Source: JBEVOS01 sp044226655
GTDB lineage: Bacteria > Pseudomonadota > Alphaproteobacteria > Caulobacterales > Aquidulcibacteraceae
Direction of reading: 5' to 3'
Assembly (NCBI GenBank): GCA_044226655.1
Contig: JBGAGO010000003.1
Coordinates: 186,001-250,000 of the forward strand
DNA length: 64,000 nucleotides
Part shown: positions 16,715 to 24,732 of the stretch, piece after piece
Layout: every line of letters begins with the position of its first letter
Position numbering within the stretch: the first letter of the stretch is position 1
Translations under genes and position numbers: made by a program
The notes under the pieces: model-generated
What the model saw: only the letters and a program-made list of their open reading frames with translations
Databases searched by the model: none
What the model was told of the DNA's origin: nothing

Positions 16715-17337
16715 GCGGCTTTCACGAGGTTTCGCTGCCGGCGCCGTTTGCGCTGGGCGCGAGCGGCGGGCCGGAGCGGCGCGTCGACATCGTCACGCTT
16801 GGCTCAGGCCGCGAGGCGCGCAACACACCCTGGGCGCATGGGCGCCGGCGCTACGACATCGGCGGGGCAGCGCGCACGCTCGATGAGCTGCACGCGCTGA
16901 TCGCGTTCTTCGAAGCACGCCGCGGCAAGCTCCACGGCTTTCGCTTTCGCGATTTTCTCGATTGGAAGAGCTGTGCGCCGAGCGCGTCCATCACGCCTTT
17001 GGATCAGATGATTGGCGAAGGCGACGCTGCGGCGCTGCAATTTCCGCTGGTGAAGCTCTACGGCGCGGGCGAGGCGGCCTATGCGCGCCCGATTGTGAAG
17101 CCCGTCGCCGAGAGCGTGCGCATCGCCATCGACGGCGCGGAGACGAGCGCGTTCAGCGTCGACGAGACGACGGGCATCGTCACCTTCGCGGCAGCGCCGC
17201 CGGACGGCGCGGCGATCACCGCCGGTTTCGCGTTCGATACGCCCGTGCGCTTCGATCTGGACCGGCTCGATATCAGCCTCGACGGTTTCGGCGCCGGCCG
17301 CGCTCTCTCCATTCCGCTCGTGGAGATTTTGCCGTGA
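16711..17337 (+). CDS. GTA g12, distal tail protein (DUF2460)
   Basis: The 208-aa DUF2460 protein forms the ring at the tail tip. The signatures are GFHEVSLPAPFALGASGGPE, DIVTLGSGREARNTPWAHGRRRYDIG, FFEARRGKLHGFRFRDFLDWKS and the C-terminal VRFDLDRLDISL. The start is GTG 16711, overlapping the g11 stop as GTGA; the frame is open further upstream but that part does not match the family. Unlike the other junctions, it is followed by a 172-bp gap filled by a repeat. Confidence 0.9.
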   Translation: MSGFHEVSLPAPFALGASGGPERRVDIVTLGSGREARNTPWAHGRRRYDIGGAARTLDELHALIAFFEARRGKLHGFRFRDFLDWKSCAPSASITPLDQMIGEGDAAALQFPLVKLYGAGEAAYARPIVKPVAESVRIAIDGAETSAFSVDETTGIVTFAAAPPDGAAITAGFAFDTPVRFDLDRLDISLDGFGAGRALSIPLVEILP

Positions 17338-17346
17338 TGGCGCAAC

Positions 17347-17498
17347 CCCGTCCTTCTCCCCTTGTGGGAGAAGGTGGCGCGCAGCGCTGGATGAGGGGTG
17401 CTTGCGCCGTCATCCCGAAAGAAAACGCCGACACCCCTCATCCGTCTCGACCGCTCACGCGGTCGATCCACCTTCTCCCACAAGGGGAGAAGGACGGG
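17347..17498. repeat. Family B repeat with perfect 31-bp arms between g12 and g13
   Basis: The outer arms 17347-17377 and 17468-17498 are perfectly complementary (core CTTCTCCCCTTGTGGGAGAA); inner parts contain ATGAGGGGTG and its complement CACCCCTCAT. The element fills the g12-g13 gap, and its right edge is immediately upstream of the g13 start. The same family occurs at 52089-52250 and, in variants, at several other sites. Confidence 0.92.
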
Positions 17499-17509
17499 AG
17501 ATCGTTCTG

Positions 17510-18370
17510 ATGCGTGAGATATCACCTGAGCTTTCCGCCCGTCTCGCTACCGGCGTGACGACGCTCACGCATGTCTGGCGCATCACGCGGTGCGATAGGC
17601 AGGCGTTTGGCTTCACCGATCACGACCGCGCGCTCGTTTTCGACGATCTCGTCTGCGCGCCTGCGACCGGCCTCAGCGCCGGCGCGCTCGAAAAAACGCT
17701 TGGCGCCGCGATCGATACGGCGAGCATTGTGGGCGTGCTCGATTCCGCGGCGATCGACGCGGACGAGCTCGCGCGCGGGCTCTGGGATGGCGCGCGTGTC
17801 GATCTCTACAAGGTGGATTGGAGCGCGCCCGCGCTGCGCGTGCATCTGTTCGCGGGCCGCTTCGGCGAAGCGCGCCGCGGCGCCAACGCGTTCGAGATCG
17901 AGCTGCGCGGGCTTGCCGCGCCGCTCAACGTTCCGGTCGGGCGCGTCTTCTCGCGCTTCTGCGACGCCGATCTCGGCGATGCGCGTTGCGGCGTCTCGCT
18001 CGAAGACTTCACGGGCGCGGGCGTCGTCACCGAACTTGTGAGCGCGCGCGCGTTCCGCGCCAGCGGTCTCTCCGCATTCGTGGACGGCTGGTTCTCCAAA
18101 GGGCGCGTTGCGTTCGCGGATGGCGCGATGTTCGAGGTCTCGACGCACCGCGCGGAAGCAGGCGCCGCGCTGATCGAACTGCTCGATGCGCCGCCTGCGC
18201 TCGCGCTCGGCCAGTCCTTCTCGATCACCGCCGGCTGCGACAAGCGCTTCGCGACGTGCGGCGCCAAATTCGCCAACGCACTTAATTTCCGCGGTTTCCC
18301 GGCCATGCCCGGCAATGACGTTCTGCAGGCCGGCCCGCCGGCGAGCGGCAATGACGGGAGCGCGCGATGA
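17510..18370 (+). CDS. GTA g13, tail hub protein (DUF2163/BR0599 type)
   Basis: The 286-aa protein starts MREISPELSARLATGVTTLTHVWRITR. It has the DUF2163 N-domain and a C-domain with four conserved Cys, in FCDADLGDARCGV and AGCDKRFATCGAKF. In RcGTA the equivalent hub is reported to hold an iron-sulfur cluster. Start ATG 17510 has GGGAG at 17496-17500; the frame is open upstream, but that part is repeat. After LNFRGFPAMPGND the protein carries an unusual tail (VLQAGPPASGNDGSAR) compared with the usual short hydrophobic end. Confidence 0.88.
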   Translation: MREISPELSARLATGVTTLTHVWRITRCDRQAFGFTDHDRALVFDDLVCAPATGLSAGALEKTLGAAIDTASIVGVLDSAAIDADELARGLWDGARVDLYKVDWSAPALRVHLFAGRFGEARRGANAFEIELRGLAAPLNVPVGRVFSRFCDADLGDARCGVSLEDFTGAGVVTELVSARAFRASGLSAFVDGWFSKGRVAFADGAMFEVSTHRAEAGAALIELLDAPPALALGQSFSITAGCDKRFATCGAKFANALNFRGFPAMPGNDVLQAGPPASGNDGSAR

Positions 18371-18804
18371 TCCCTCGCGCCTCCATCATCGCGGAAGCGC
18401 GCGATTGGCTCGCCACGCCCTATCGCCATCAGGCCAGCGTGAAGCATGTCGGCTGCGATTGCCTGGGCCTCGTGCGCGGGGTGTGGCGCGCGCTCTATGG
18501 CGCAGAGCCCGAAGAGGCGCCGGCCTATTCGTCCGATTGGGCCGAGCGTGCGGGCGAAGAGACGCTCTACGCCGCCGCCCATCGCCATCTCGTCGCGGCC
18601 AACGCGGCGCAGCCGGGCGATGTGCTGCTGTTTCGCATGCAGGACGACGCGCCGATGAAGCACGCCGCGATCCTCGCGGAGAATGAGCGGATCATCCACG
18701 CCTATTGGGGTCGCGCCGTGGTGGAGAGCCGGTTCGCGCCGTGGTGGCGCGCGCGCCATGCCGCCTCGTTTTCGTTCCCAGGAGCTGCGCCATGGCCCAG
18801 CTGA
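18367..18804 (+). CDS. GTA g14, NlpC/P60 peptidoglycan peptidase
   Basis: The 145-aa endopeptidase cuts peptidoglycan so the tail can deliver DNA through the recipient wall. The catalytic Cys is C32 in VGCDCLGLVRG and the His is H99 in DAPMKHAAIL, so the active site appears intact. It starts with ATG overlapping g13 by 4 bp and overlaps g15 by 13 bp. The length is typical for the GTA g14 family. Confidence 0.9.
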   Translation: MIPRASIIAEARDWLATPYRHQASVKHVGCDCLGLVRGVWRALYGAEPEEAPAYSSDWAERAGEETLYAAAHRHLVAANAAQPGDVLLFRMQDDAPMKHAAILAENERIIHAYWGRAVVESRFAPWWRARHAASFSFPGAAPWPS

Positions 18805-21800
18805 TTCTTTCCACGCTCGGCGAAGCGCTGGGCTCGCGCATTGCGCCGGGAGTCTTTAGTGCGTTCGGCGCAGCGCTCGGCCGCGCGGCGGGCTCCGCAA
18901 TCGGCGCGCGCATCGATCAGCAGATCTTCGGCGAAACGCGGCGCTATGACGGCCCGCGCCTGGCGGAGCTGCAGATTCAAAGCTCGACGGAGGGCGCTTC
19001 GATCCCCGCTGTGTTCGGCCGCGCGCGGCTGGCAGGGCAGATCATCTGGGCCGCGCGCTTCAAAGAACACGCCGAGAGCGAAGAGGTGGGCGGCGGCGGC
19101 AAGGGCGGCGGCGCAGCGACGCGCGTCACCAATTATCGCTACACGCTGTCCTTCGCCGTCGGCCTCTGCGAAGGCGAAATCGCGCGCATCGGGCGCGCCT
19201 GGGCCAATGGCGAAGCGTTCGATCTGTCGCGCGTGGCCTGGCGGCTCCATCGCGGAACCGAGGACCAGGCGCCCGATCCGCTGATCGAAGCGATCGAAGG
19301 CGCCGAGAACGCGCCCGCCTATCGCGGCCTCGCCTATATCGTGTTCGAGGATTTGCCGCTCGACGATTTCGGCAACGCCATTCCGCAATTGTCGTTCGAG
19401 ATCGTACGGCCGGCGGCGCAAGGCGCCGAGCGCCTCGAAGAACTGGTCGAGAGTGTCTGCCTCGTTCCAGGCGCAGGCGAGTTCGTCTACGCGACCGAGC
19501 CGGTGCTGCGCGTGATCGGACCGGGACAGGAAACGGCGGAAAACGTCCACGCCGAGCAGGACCGCGCCAATCTGCTCGTCGCGCTCGATCAATTGCAATG
19601 CGATCTGCCGAATTGCACGTCCGTCACGCTGGTCGTGAGCTGGTTTGGAAATGATCTGCGCTGCGGCGTCTGCGAGATCAGGCCGGGCGTGGAGATTGCG
19701 AGCAAGACAACGCGGCCGATTCAGTGGCGCGCGGGCGGCGTCGATCGCGCTGGCGCACATCTGGTGAGCGAGGTCGAGGGCGCCCCCGCCTTCGGCGGCA
19801 CGCCGGCGGATCAAACCGTGCTGCAGGCGATCGCGGAATTGAAGGCGCGCGGCTTTCGCGTCGCGCTCTACCCGTTTGTGCTCATGGACGTGCCGCCGGG
19901 CAATGCGCGGCCCGATCCCTATGGCGGCGGGGAGCAGGCTGCGTTTCCGTGGCGCGGCCGCGTCGCGCTGCATCCCGCGCCGGGCCAGCCGGGCACGCCC
20001 GACAAGACCGGCGCGGCGACGGCGCACATCGCGAGCTTTTTCGGCACGGCCGCGCCATCCGATTTTTCGGCGAGCGGCGGCGTCATTTCCTATGCGGGGC
20101 CGAGCGAATGGTCCTATCGCCGCTTCGTTCTGCACTATGCCAAGCTGGCGCAGGCGGCGGGCGGCGTCGACGCGTTCATCCTTGGCTCCGAATTGCGCGG
20201 CGTGACGACCGCGCGCGATTCCGCGACGCACTTTCCCGCCGTCGATGCGCTGATCGATCTGGCCGCTGATGTGCGTGGCATTGTCGGCGGCGACACGACG
20301 CTCACCTATGCTGCTGATTGGAGCGAATATCGCGGCCATCAGCCAGCGGATGGCTCGGGCGATGTGTTCTTCCATCTCGATCCGCTCTGGGCGGACGCGA
20401 ACATCGATTGCGTCGGGATTGACTGGTATCCCCCGCTTGCGGATTGGCGCGATGGCCGCACGCATCTCGACGCCACGCTGGCGCGCAGCGATCACGATCC
20501 GGCCTATCTCGCATCGCGCATCGAGAGCGGCGAGGACTACGCTTGGTACTATGCGTCCGACGAAGATCGCGCCGCGCAGGATCGCACGCTGATCGCAGAC
20601 GGCGCCTATGACGAACCCTGGGTGTTCCGCGCCAAGGATGTGCGTGCGTTCTGGACCAATGCGCATCACGACCGGCCCGGCGGCGTGCGCAGCGCGACGC
20701 AAACAGCGTGGATCGCGCAATCCAAGCCCATCCGCTTCATCGAACTCGGCTGCCCCGCCATCGGCAAGGGCGCCAATGCGCCGAATCTCTTCATCGACGA
20801 TAAGAGCGCGGAAAGCGCTGCGCCGCCGTTCTCCTCTGGCGCGCGCGACGATCTGATCCAGCGCCGCACGCTCGAAGCCTATCTCGCCTATTGGCGCGGC
20901 GCGACGAATCCCGTTTCGACACTCACCGGCCAGCCGATGATCGCCGAACAGAGCGTCTGGTGCTGGGATGCGCGCCCGCACCCGGCGTTTCCCGCGCGCG
21001 ATGATGTGTGGGCCGATGGCGCCGCCTGGCGGCGCGGCCATTGGCTGAGCGGACGCGCGGGCATCGCCGCCTTGTCGGATGTGGCCGCGGCGCTGTGCGC
21101 GCGCGCCGGCGTGTCGGATGCAGAGACGGCCGCGCTGGCGGGCATCGTGTCCGGGCTCATCGTCGATGCGCCCTCGACTGCGCGCAGCGCGCTTGAACCG
21201 CTGATGGCGGCCTATGGTTTCGACATGCGCGAACGCGGCGGCGCGATCGTGTTCGCGCATGGCGACGACGCCGAGACAGTCTCGCTTTCGCTCGACGATC
21301 TCACGGAGAACAGCGTCGCCGCGCCGTTCCAGATTCGCGCCGACATCGCCGATGCGCCGATCGAGGCGCGCGTGCGCTATCTCGATGCGGAGAAGGATTA
21401 CAATATCGGCGCCGTCAGCGCGCGCCGGCGCGATGCGGCGGAGGGCGGCGTCGCCATGCTCGATGCGCCGCTCGTGCTCGACGCCGATCAGGCTGTGCGC
21501 ATGGCCGAGCGCGTGCTCGCCGAAGCGCGCGCGCGGATGGAGAGCGCGCATATCGCGCTTGGCCCGGCGCTTCTGGCGCTGGAGCCGGGCGACCGGATCG
21601 TGCTGCACGGCGAAACGCTGGAAATCACGCGCATCGAAGATGCGGAGGCGCGCACGCTCGATCTGCGCCGCGTGCTGGAGGGCTCGGCGCCCGCGCTGAG
21701 CGCCGGCGAAGCCTCCGCGCCGCCCACACCGCCGTTTGCGCCCGCGCCGGCGCTCGCCATTCTCGACCTGCCGCCGCTGCCGGGCGCGGAGGACGATGAC

Positions 21801-22682
21801 CGTCCGCTCGCCGCCGTGAGCGCTGCGCCCTGGATCGGCGCGCATGCGCTCTATGCCGGCGCGGACGCTGCGAGCGCGCGCAAGCGCGGCGAGGCGTCTT
21901 CACCCGCGATCATGGGCGAATTGCTGTGGGCGCTCTGGCCCGGTCCCGTTGGGCGATGGGATGAGGGCAATGTCATTCGCATCAAGCTCTATGCGGGCGC
22001 GCTTTCGAGCGTGACGGCGGACGAGGCGCTCGCCGGCGCCAACGCCTTCGCAGTGGAAGGCGATGACGGCGAATGGGAGATGGTGCAGGCGCGCACTTGC
22101 ACGCTGGTCGGCGCCAATGAGTACGAGCTCTCAGGCTTCCTGCGCGGCCTCTGCGACAGCGGCCACGCCATGGGCGCGCCGACGCCGGCGGGCCGGCGCA
22201 TCGTCAAGCTCGATGCGCGCTTGGCGCGGCTCGACATCGCCGCGCATGAATGGGGCGCCAGCCTCGCCTTTTTCGCGCCGCCCGCCGCCAAGCCCGCGAC
22301 CGACGCCGCCGCGACCGTCGAAACGCGCACGCTCGCGCATGTGGCGCAGCGCCCGTTCTCGCCCGCGCATCTGCGCGCCAAGCGCGCGGCGAGCGGCGAT
22401 GTCGCGATCAGCTGGATCAGGCAGGCGCGCCTGGGCGGGCTGAGCTGGGCGGCGGGCGAACCAGCTTTGGGCGAGCCGAGCGAACGTTACCTGGTGGAAA
22501 TCCTGGACGGGTCGGGCGCCGTGCTGCGCGCGGCCGAAGCCGGCGGCGAGGTTTATGACTATTCCGCTGCTGCACAGATCGCCGATTTCGGCGCCGCGCC
22601 GAGCGTCCTGAATGTCCGAATCGGCCAAATCGGCGCCAACGGGCTGCCAGGGTTGAAGACGGCTAGGACAATTCCGTTATAG
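18792..22682 (+). CDS. GTA g15, megatron/host-specificity tail protein with GTA TIM-barrel domain
   Basis: The 1,296-aa protein, the largest of the cluster, begins MAQLILSTLGEALGSRIAPG, with the hydrophobic N-terminus common to GTA g15. The GTA TIM-barrel-like glycoside hydrolase domain lies at about residues 405-710, including YAGPSEWSYRRFVLHYAKLAQ and DAFILGSELRGV, with IDCVGIDWYPPL further on. A phage tail-3-type domain follows, ending in a receptor-binding-like C-terminus. It forms the tail spike base and probably cell contact. ATG 18792 was chosen over the open frame from 18705 because the family starts there. No frameshift was seen. It closes the cluster. Confidence 0.92.
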   Translation: MAQLILSTLGEALGSRIAPGVFSAFGAALGRAAGSAIGARIDQQIFGETRRYDGPRLAELQIQSSTEGASIPAVFGRARLAGQIIWAARFKEHAESEEVGGGGKGGGAATRVTNYRYTLSFAVGLCEGEIARIGRAWANGEAFDLSRVAWRLHRGTEDQAPDPLIEAIEGAENAPAYRGLAYIVFEDLPLDDFGNAIPQLSFEIVRPAAQGAERLEELVESVCLVPGAGEFVYATEPVLRVIGPGQETAENVHAEQDRANLLVALDQLQCDLPNCTSVTLVVSWFGNDLRCGVCEIRPGVEIASKTTRPIQWRAGGVDRAGAHLVSEVEGAPAFGGTPADQTVLQAIAELKARGFRVALYPFVLMDVPPGNARPDPYGGGEQAAFPWRGRVALHPAPGQPGTPDKTGAATAHIASFFGTAAPSDFSASGGVISYAGPSEWSYRRFVLHYAKLAQAAGGVDAFILGSELRGVTTARDSATHFPAVDALIDLAADVRGIVGGDTTLTYAADWSEYRGHQPADGSGDVFFHLDPLWADANIDCVGIDWYPPLADWRDGRTHLDATLARSDHDPAYLASRIESGEDYAWYYASDEDRAAQDRTLIADGAYDEPWVFRAKDVRAFWTNAHHDRPGGVRSATQTAWIAQSKPIRFIELGCPAIGKGANAPNLFIDDKSAESAAPPFSSGARDDLIQRRTLEAYLAYWRGATNPVSTLTGQPMIAEQSVWCWDARPHPAFPARDDVWADGAAWRRGHWLSGRAGIAALSDVAAALCARAGVSDAETAALAGIVSGLIVDAPSTARSALEPLMAAYGFDMRERGGAIVFAHGDDAETVSLSLDDLTENSVAAPFQIRADIADAPIEARVRYLDAEKDYNIGAVSARRRDAAEGGVAMLDAPLVLDADQAVRMAERVLAEARARMESAHIALGPALLALEPGDRIVLHGETLEITRIEDAEARTLDLRRVLEGSAPALSAGEASAPPTPPFAPAPALAILDLPPLPGAEDDDRPLAAVSAAPWIGAHALYAGADAASARKRGEASSPAIMGELLWALWPGPVGRWDEGNVIRIKLYAGALSSVTADEALAGANAFAVEGDDGEWEMVQARTCTLVGANEYELSGFLRGLCDSGHAMGAPTPAGRRIVKLDARLARLDIAAHEWGASLAFFAPPAAKPATDAAATVETRTLAHVAQRPFSPAHLRAKRAASGDVAISWIRQARLGGLSWAAGEPALGEPSERYLVEILDGSGAVLRAAEAGGEVYDYSAAAQIADFGAAPSVLNVRIGQIGANGLPGLKTARTIPL

Positions 22683-22743
22683 TCCAGGGCCGCCAGAATC
22701 ATCGGAGATCGTCGGCGATCGGCGGCGAAGGGTAAGTTCGGAC

Positions 22744-23646
22744 TTGAGCTGGGATCCGTACGCCGTCCTCGGGGTCACCCGCGCCGCCAGCGCGGATGAC
22801 ATCCGCAAAGCCTATCGCAAGCTCGCCAAGGAGCTGCACCCGGACGTGCGCCCCAATGACCGCGCCGCCGAAGAGCGGTTCAAGCGCGTCACCGCCGCCT
22901 TCAATCTGCTGACCGATGCTGCGCAAAAAGCCCGTTTCGACCGCGGCGAGATCGACGCCGACGGGAATGAGCGCATGGGGTTCGGATCGCGCGCGCAATC
23001 GCGACAGCGCGCCCATGCCGGCGCCGGCCCATCGACAGCGGAAGCGCCGTTCGATCTGGGCGATATCTTTTCCGATCTGTTCGGCTCGGGCGCCGGCGGC
23101 GCAGGCGGGCCGCGCGGCTTTGGCCGGATGCGCGGGCGCGACATTCGTTTCACGCTCGAAATTGATTTCGTCGAAGCCGCATCGGGCGCACGCCGGCGCG
23201 TGCAATTGGCCGAAGGCCGCACGCTCGACATTACGATTCCCGCTGGCGTCGAAAGCGGCCAGGTGCTGCGGCTGAAGAGCCAAGGCGGGCCGGGCGTGCA
23301 GGGCGGCCCGCCGGGCGATGCGCTGGTGGAGCTGCGCGTGAAGCCGCATCCGCTGTTCCGGCGCGACGGCAATGACGTGCATTTCGATCTCCCGGTCTCG
23401 CTGACCGAGGCGGTGGAGGGCGCCAAAATACAGGTGCCGACCGTGACAGGGCCGGTGCAGTTAACCGTGCCCGCCGGCTCCAATACGGGCGCGATGCTGC
23501 GCTTGAAGGGCAAGGGCGTGGCCGGCGTCGGCGATCAGATCGTGCGCCTCAGCATCGTCCTGCCCGACGCCAACGACGAAGACCTCAAGAAATTCCTCAA
23601 GAAATGGTCCAAGCGGGACGTCAAGCCACCCCGGCCGAGCGCCTAA
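22744..23646 (+). CDS. J-domain co-chaperone (CbpA/DnaJ C-terminal type)
   Basis: The 300-aa protein has an N-terminal J domain (DPYAVLGVTRAASADDIRKA, HPD in LHPDVRPND) that stimulates DnaK ATPase activity. A Gly-rich linker follows, then the two beta-barrel substrate-binding domains (IRFTLEIDFVEAASGARRRVQL, LDITIPAGVESGQVLRLK). The Cys-rich zinc finger of true DnaJ is missing, so it is a type II, CbpA-like protein. The start is TTG 22744 (MSWDPYAVLG); no ATG lies at a sensible place. Confidence 0.9.
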   Translation: MSWDPYAVLGVTRAASADDIRKAYRKLAKELHPDVRPNDRAAEERFKRVTAAFNLLTDAAQKARFDRGEIDADGNERMGFGSRAQSRQRAHAGAGPSTAEAPFDLGDIFSDLFGSGAGGAGGPRGFGRMRGRDIRFTLEIDFVEAASGARRRVQLAEGRTLDITIPAGVESGQVLRLKSQGGPGVQGGPPGDALVELRVKPHPLFRRDGNDVHFDLPVSLTEAVEGAKIQVPTVTGPVQLTVPAGSNTGAMLRLKGKGVAGVGDQIVRLSIVLPDANDEDLKKFLKKWSKRDVKPPRPSA

Positions 23647-23694
23647 GGCGCCTATTCAGGCGACATTCACGGCGCGCGCTCTAGGGTGCGTCCC

Positions 23695-24030
23695 ATGAGC
23701 AAAAGCTCTCACCTGTCGGCCGCTCTTGTCGGGCTGGGCCTGGTTCTCCTCCCCGGGGCGGGCGCCTCGGCGGCGGCGCAAACCATGCAGCCGGCCTGGA
23801 CCATGCCCCATCGCGGCGGCGAGGGCCGGGCCGAGCCCGTCCAGGCGCGGGTGATGGCGCTGCGCCAGCTGATCGCGATCGTCTCGTCCCAGCGGCCGGG
23901 CCAATTCGTCGACGTCGTCGGCGGTCTTGAGCAGCGCGGAGATCGCGCTTTCTATATATTCCGCTGGCGCTACCCGAGCGGCGAGGAAGTGAACCTCCGG
24001 GTCGACGCCACGACGGGACAGGTCGGCTAG
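23695..24030 (+). CDS. Secreted PepSY-like protein upstream of a two-component system
   Basis: The 111-aa protein carries a signal peptide (LSAALVGLGLVLLPGAGASAAA), then a single PepSY-like fold: QFVDVVGGLEQRGDRAFYIFRWRYPSGEEVNLRVDATTGQV. Small periplasmic proteins of this type often sit next to, and tune, a sensor kinase. It ends 8 bases before the response regulator, so it is very likely the first gene of that operon. ATG 23695 gives the natural signal peptide. Confidence 0.75.
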   Translation: MSKSSHLSAALVGLGLVLLPGAGASAAAQTMQPAWTMPHRGGEGRAEPVQARVMALRQLIAIVSSQRPGQFVDVVGGLEQRGDRAFYIFRWRYPSGEEVNLRVDATTGQVG

Positions 24031-24038
24031 AGGAGAGC

Positions 24039-24710
24039 ATGCGGCTGCTTGTTGTTGAGGACGACCGGAACCTGCGCGAGCAGCTCTCCGCGGCGCTGAC
24101 CGACGCCGGCTATGCCGTCGACGTCGCCGACAATGGCGAGGATGGCCAATTCATGGGCGAGACCGAGCCCTATGATCTGATCATCCTCGACCTCGGCCTG
24201 CCCAAGGTCGACGGGCTGACCGTGCTTAAGAATTGGCGCGGCGCCGAAGTGGCCACGCCCGTGCTCATCCTCTCGGCGCGCGACCGCTGGAGCGAGAAGG
24301 TCGAAGGGCTCGATCTCGGCGCCAATGATTATCTCACCAAGCCGTTCCACATGGCCGAATTGCTCGCGCGCGTGCGCGCCCATGTGCGCCAGCGCACCGA
24401 TCATGCGAGCGCGGTGCTCGAATGCGGCGATCTCCGGCTCAACAGCGCCACCGGCCAGGTGACGGTGAACGGCCAGCCGGTGAAGCTCACCGCCTATCAG
24501 TACAAAGTGCTCGACTATCTGATGCACCATGCCGGCCGCATCGTGTCGCGGACCGAACTCACCGAAAAGATCTACGCGCAGGATCACGAGCGCGATTCCA
24601 ACACCATCGAAGTGTTCATCGGCATTCTGCGCCGCAAGATCGGCCAGGACCGCATCGTGACGGAAAAGGGCCTCGGCTATCGCCTGATCGATCCCGCGGC
24701 GCAGTCCTGA
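24039..24710 (+). CDS. feuP: OmpR-family response regulator, FeuP-like
   Basis: This is a 223-aa receiver plus winged-helix regulator. The acidic pocket is EDD at residues 7-9, the phosphorylated Asp is D51 in ILDLGLPKVDG, and the conserved Lys is in YLTKPF. The C-terminal DNA-binding domain includes LTAYQYKVLDYLMHHAGRIVSRTEL and NTIEVFIGILRRKIG. The order PepSY / regulator / kinase / ccm genes matches the FeuPQ neighbourhood of rhizobia and relatives, where the pair responds to envelope conditions. The gene symbol is by context and pattern. Confidence 0.85.
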   Translation: MRLLVVEDDRNLREQLSAALTDAGYAVDVADNGEDGQFMGETEPYDLIILDLGLPKVDGLTVLKNWRGAEVATPVLILSARDRWSEKVEGLDLGANDYLTKPFHMAELLARVRAHVRQRTDHASAVLECGDLRLNSATGQVTVNGQPVKLTAYQYKVLDYLMHHAGRIVSRTELTEKIYAQDHERDSNTIEVFIGILRRKIGQDRIVTEKGLGYRLIDPAAQS

Positions 24711-24732
24711 TCTTCGCCCGCGCGCCCGCCGC

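Noticed and set aside
18702..21845. 1,047-aa minus-strand open frame opposite GTA g15
   Set aside because: The plus strand encodes a well-matched GTA megatron protein. The antisense product has shadow composition (Arg, Ala, His, Gln) and no domains.
9447..22682. Interpretation as an intact prophage
   Set aside because: No integrase, repressor, replication, lysis or attachment sequences were found next to the structural genes; gene order equals the GTA standard.
22653..22683. Possible sigma-70 promoter (TTGAAG and TATAGT) before the J-domain gene
   Set aside because: The spacer is 19 bases and the first element lies in the g15 coding region; too weak to annotate.
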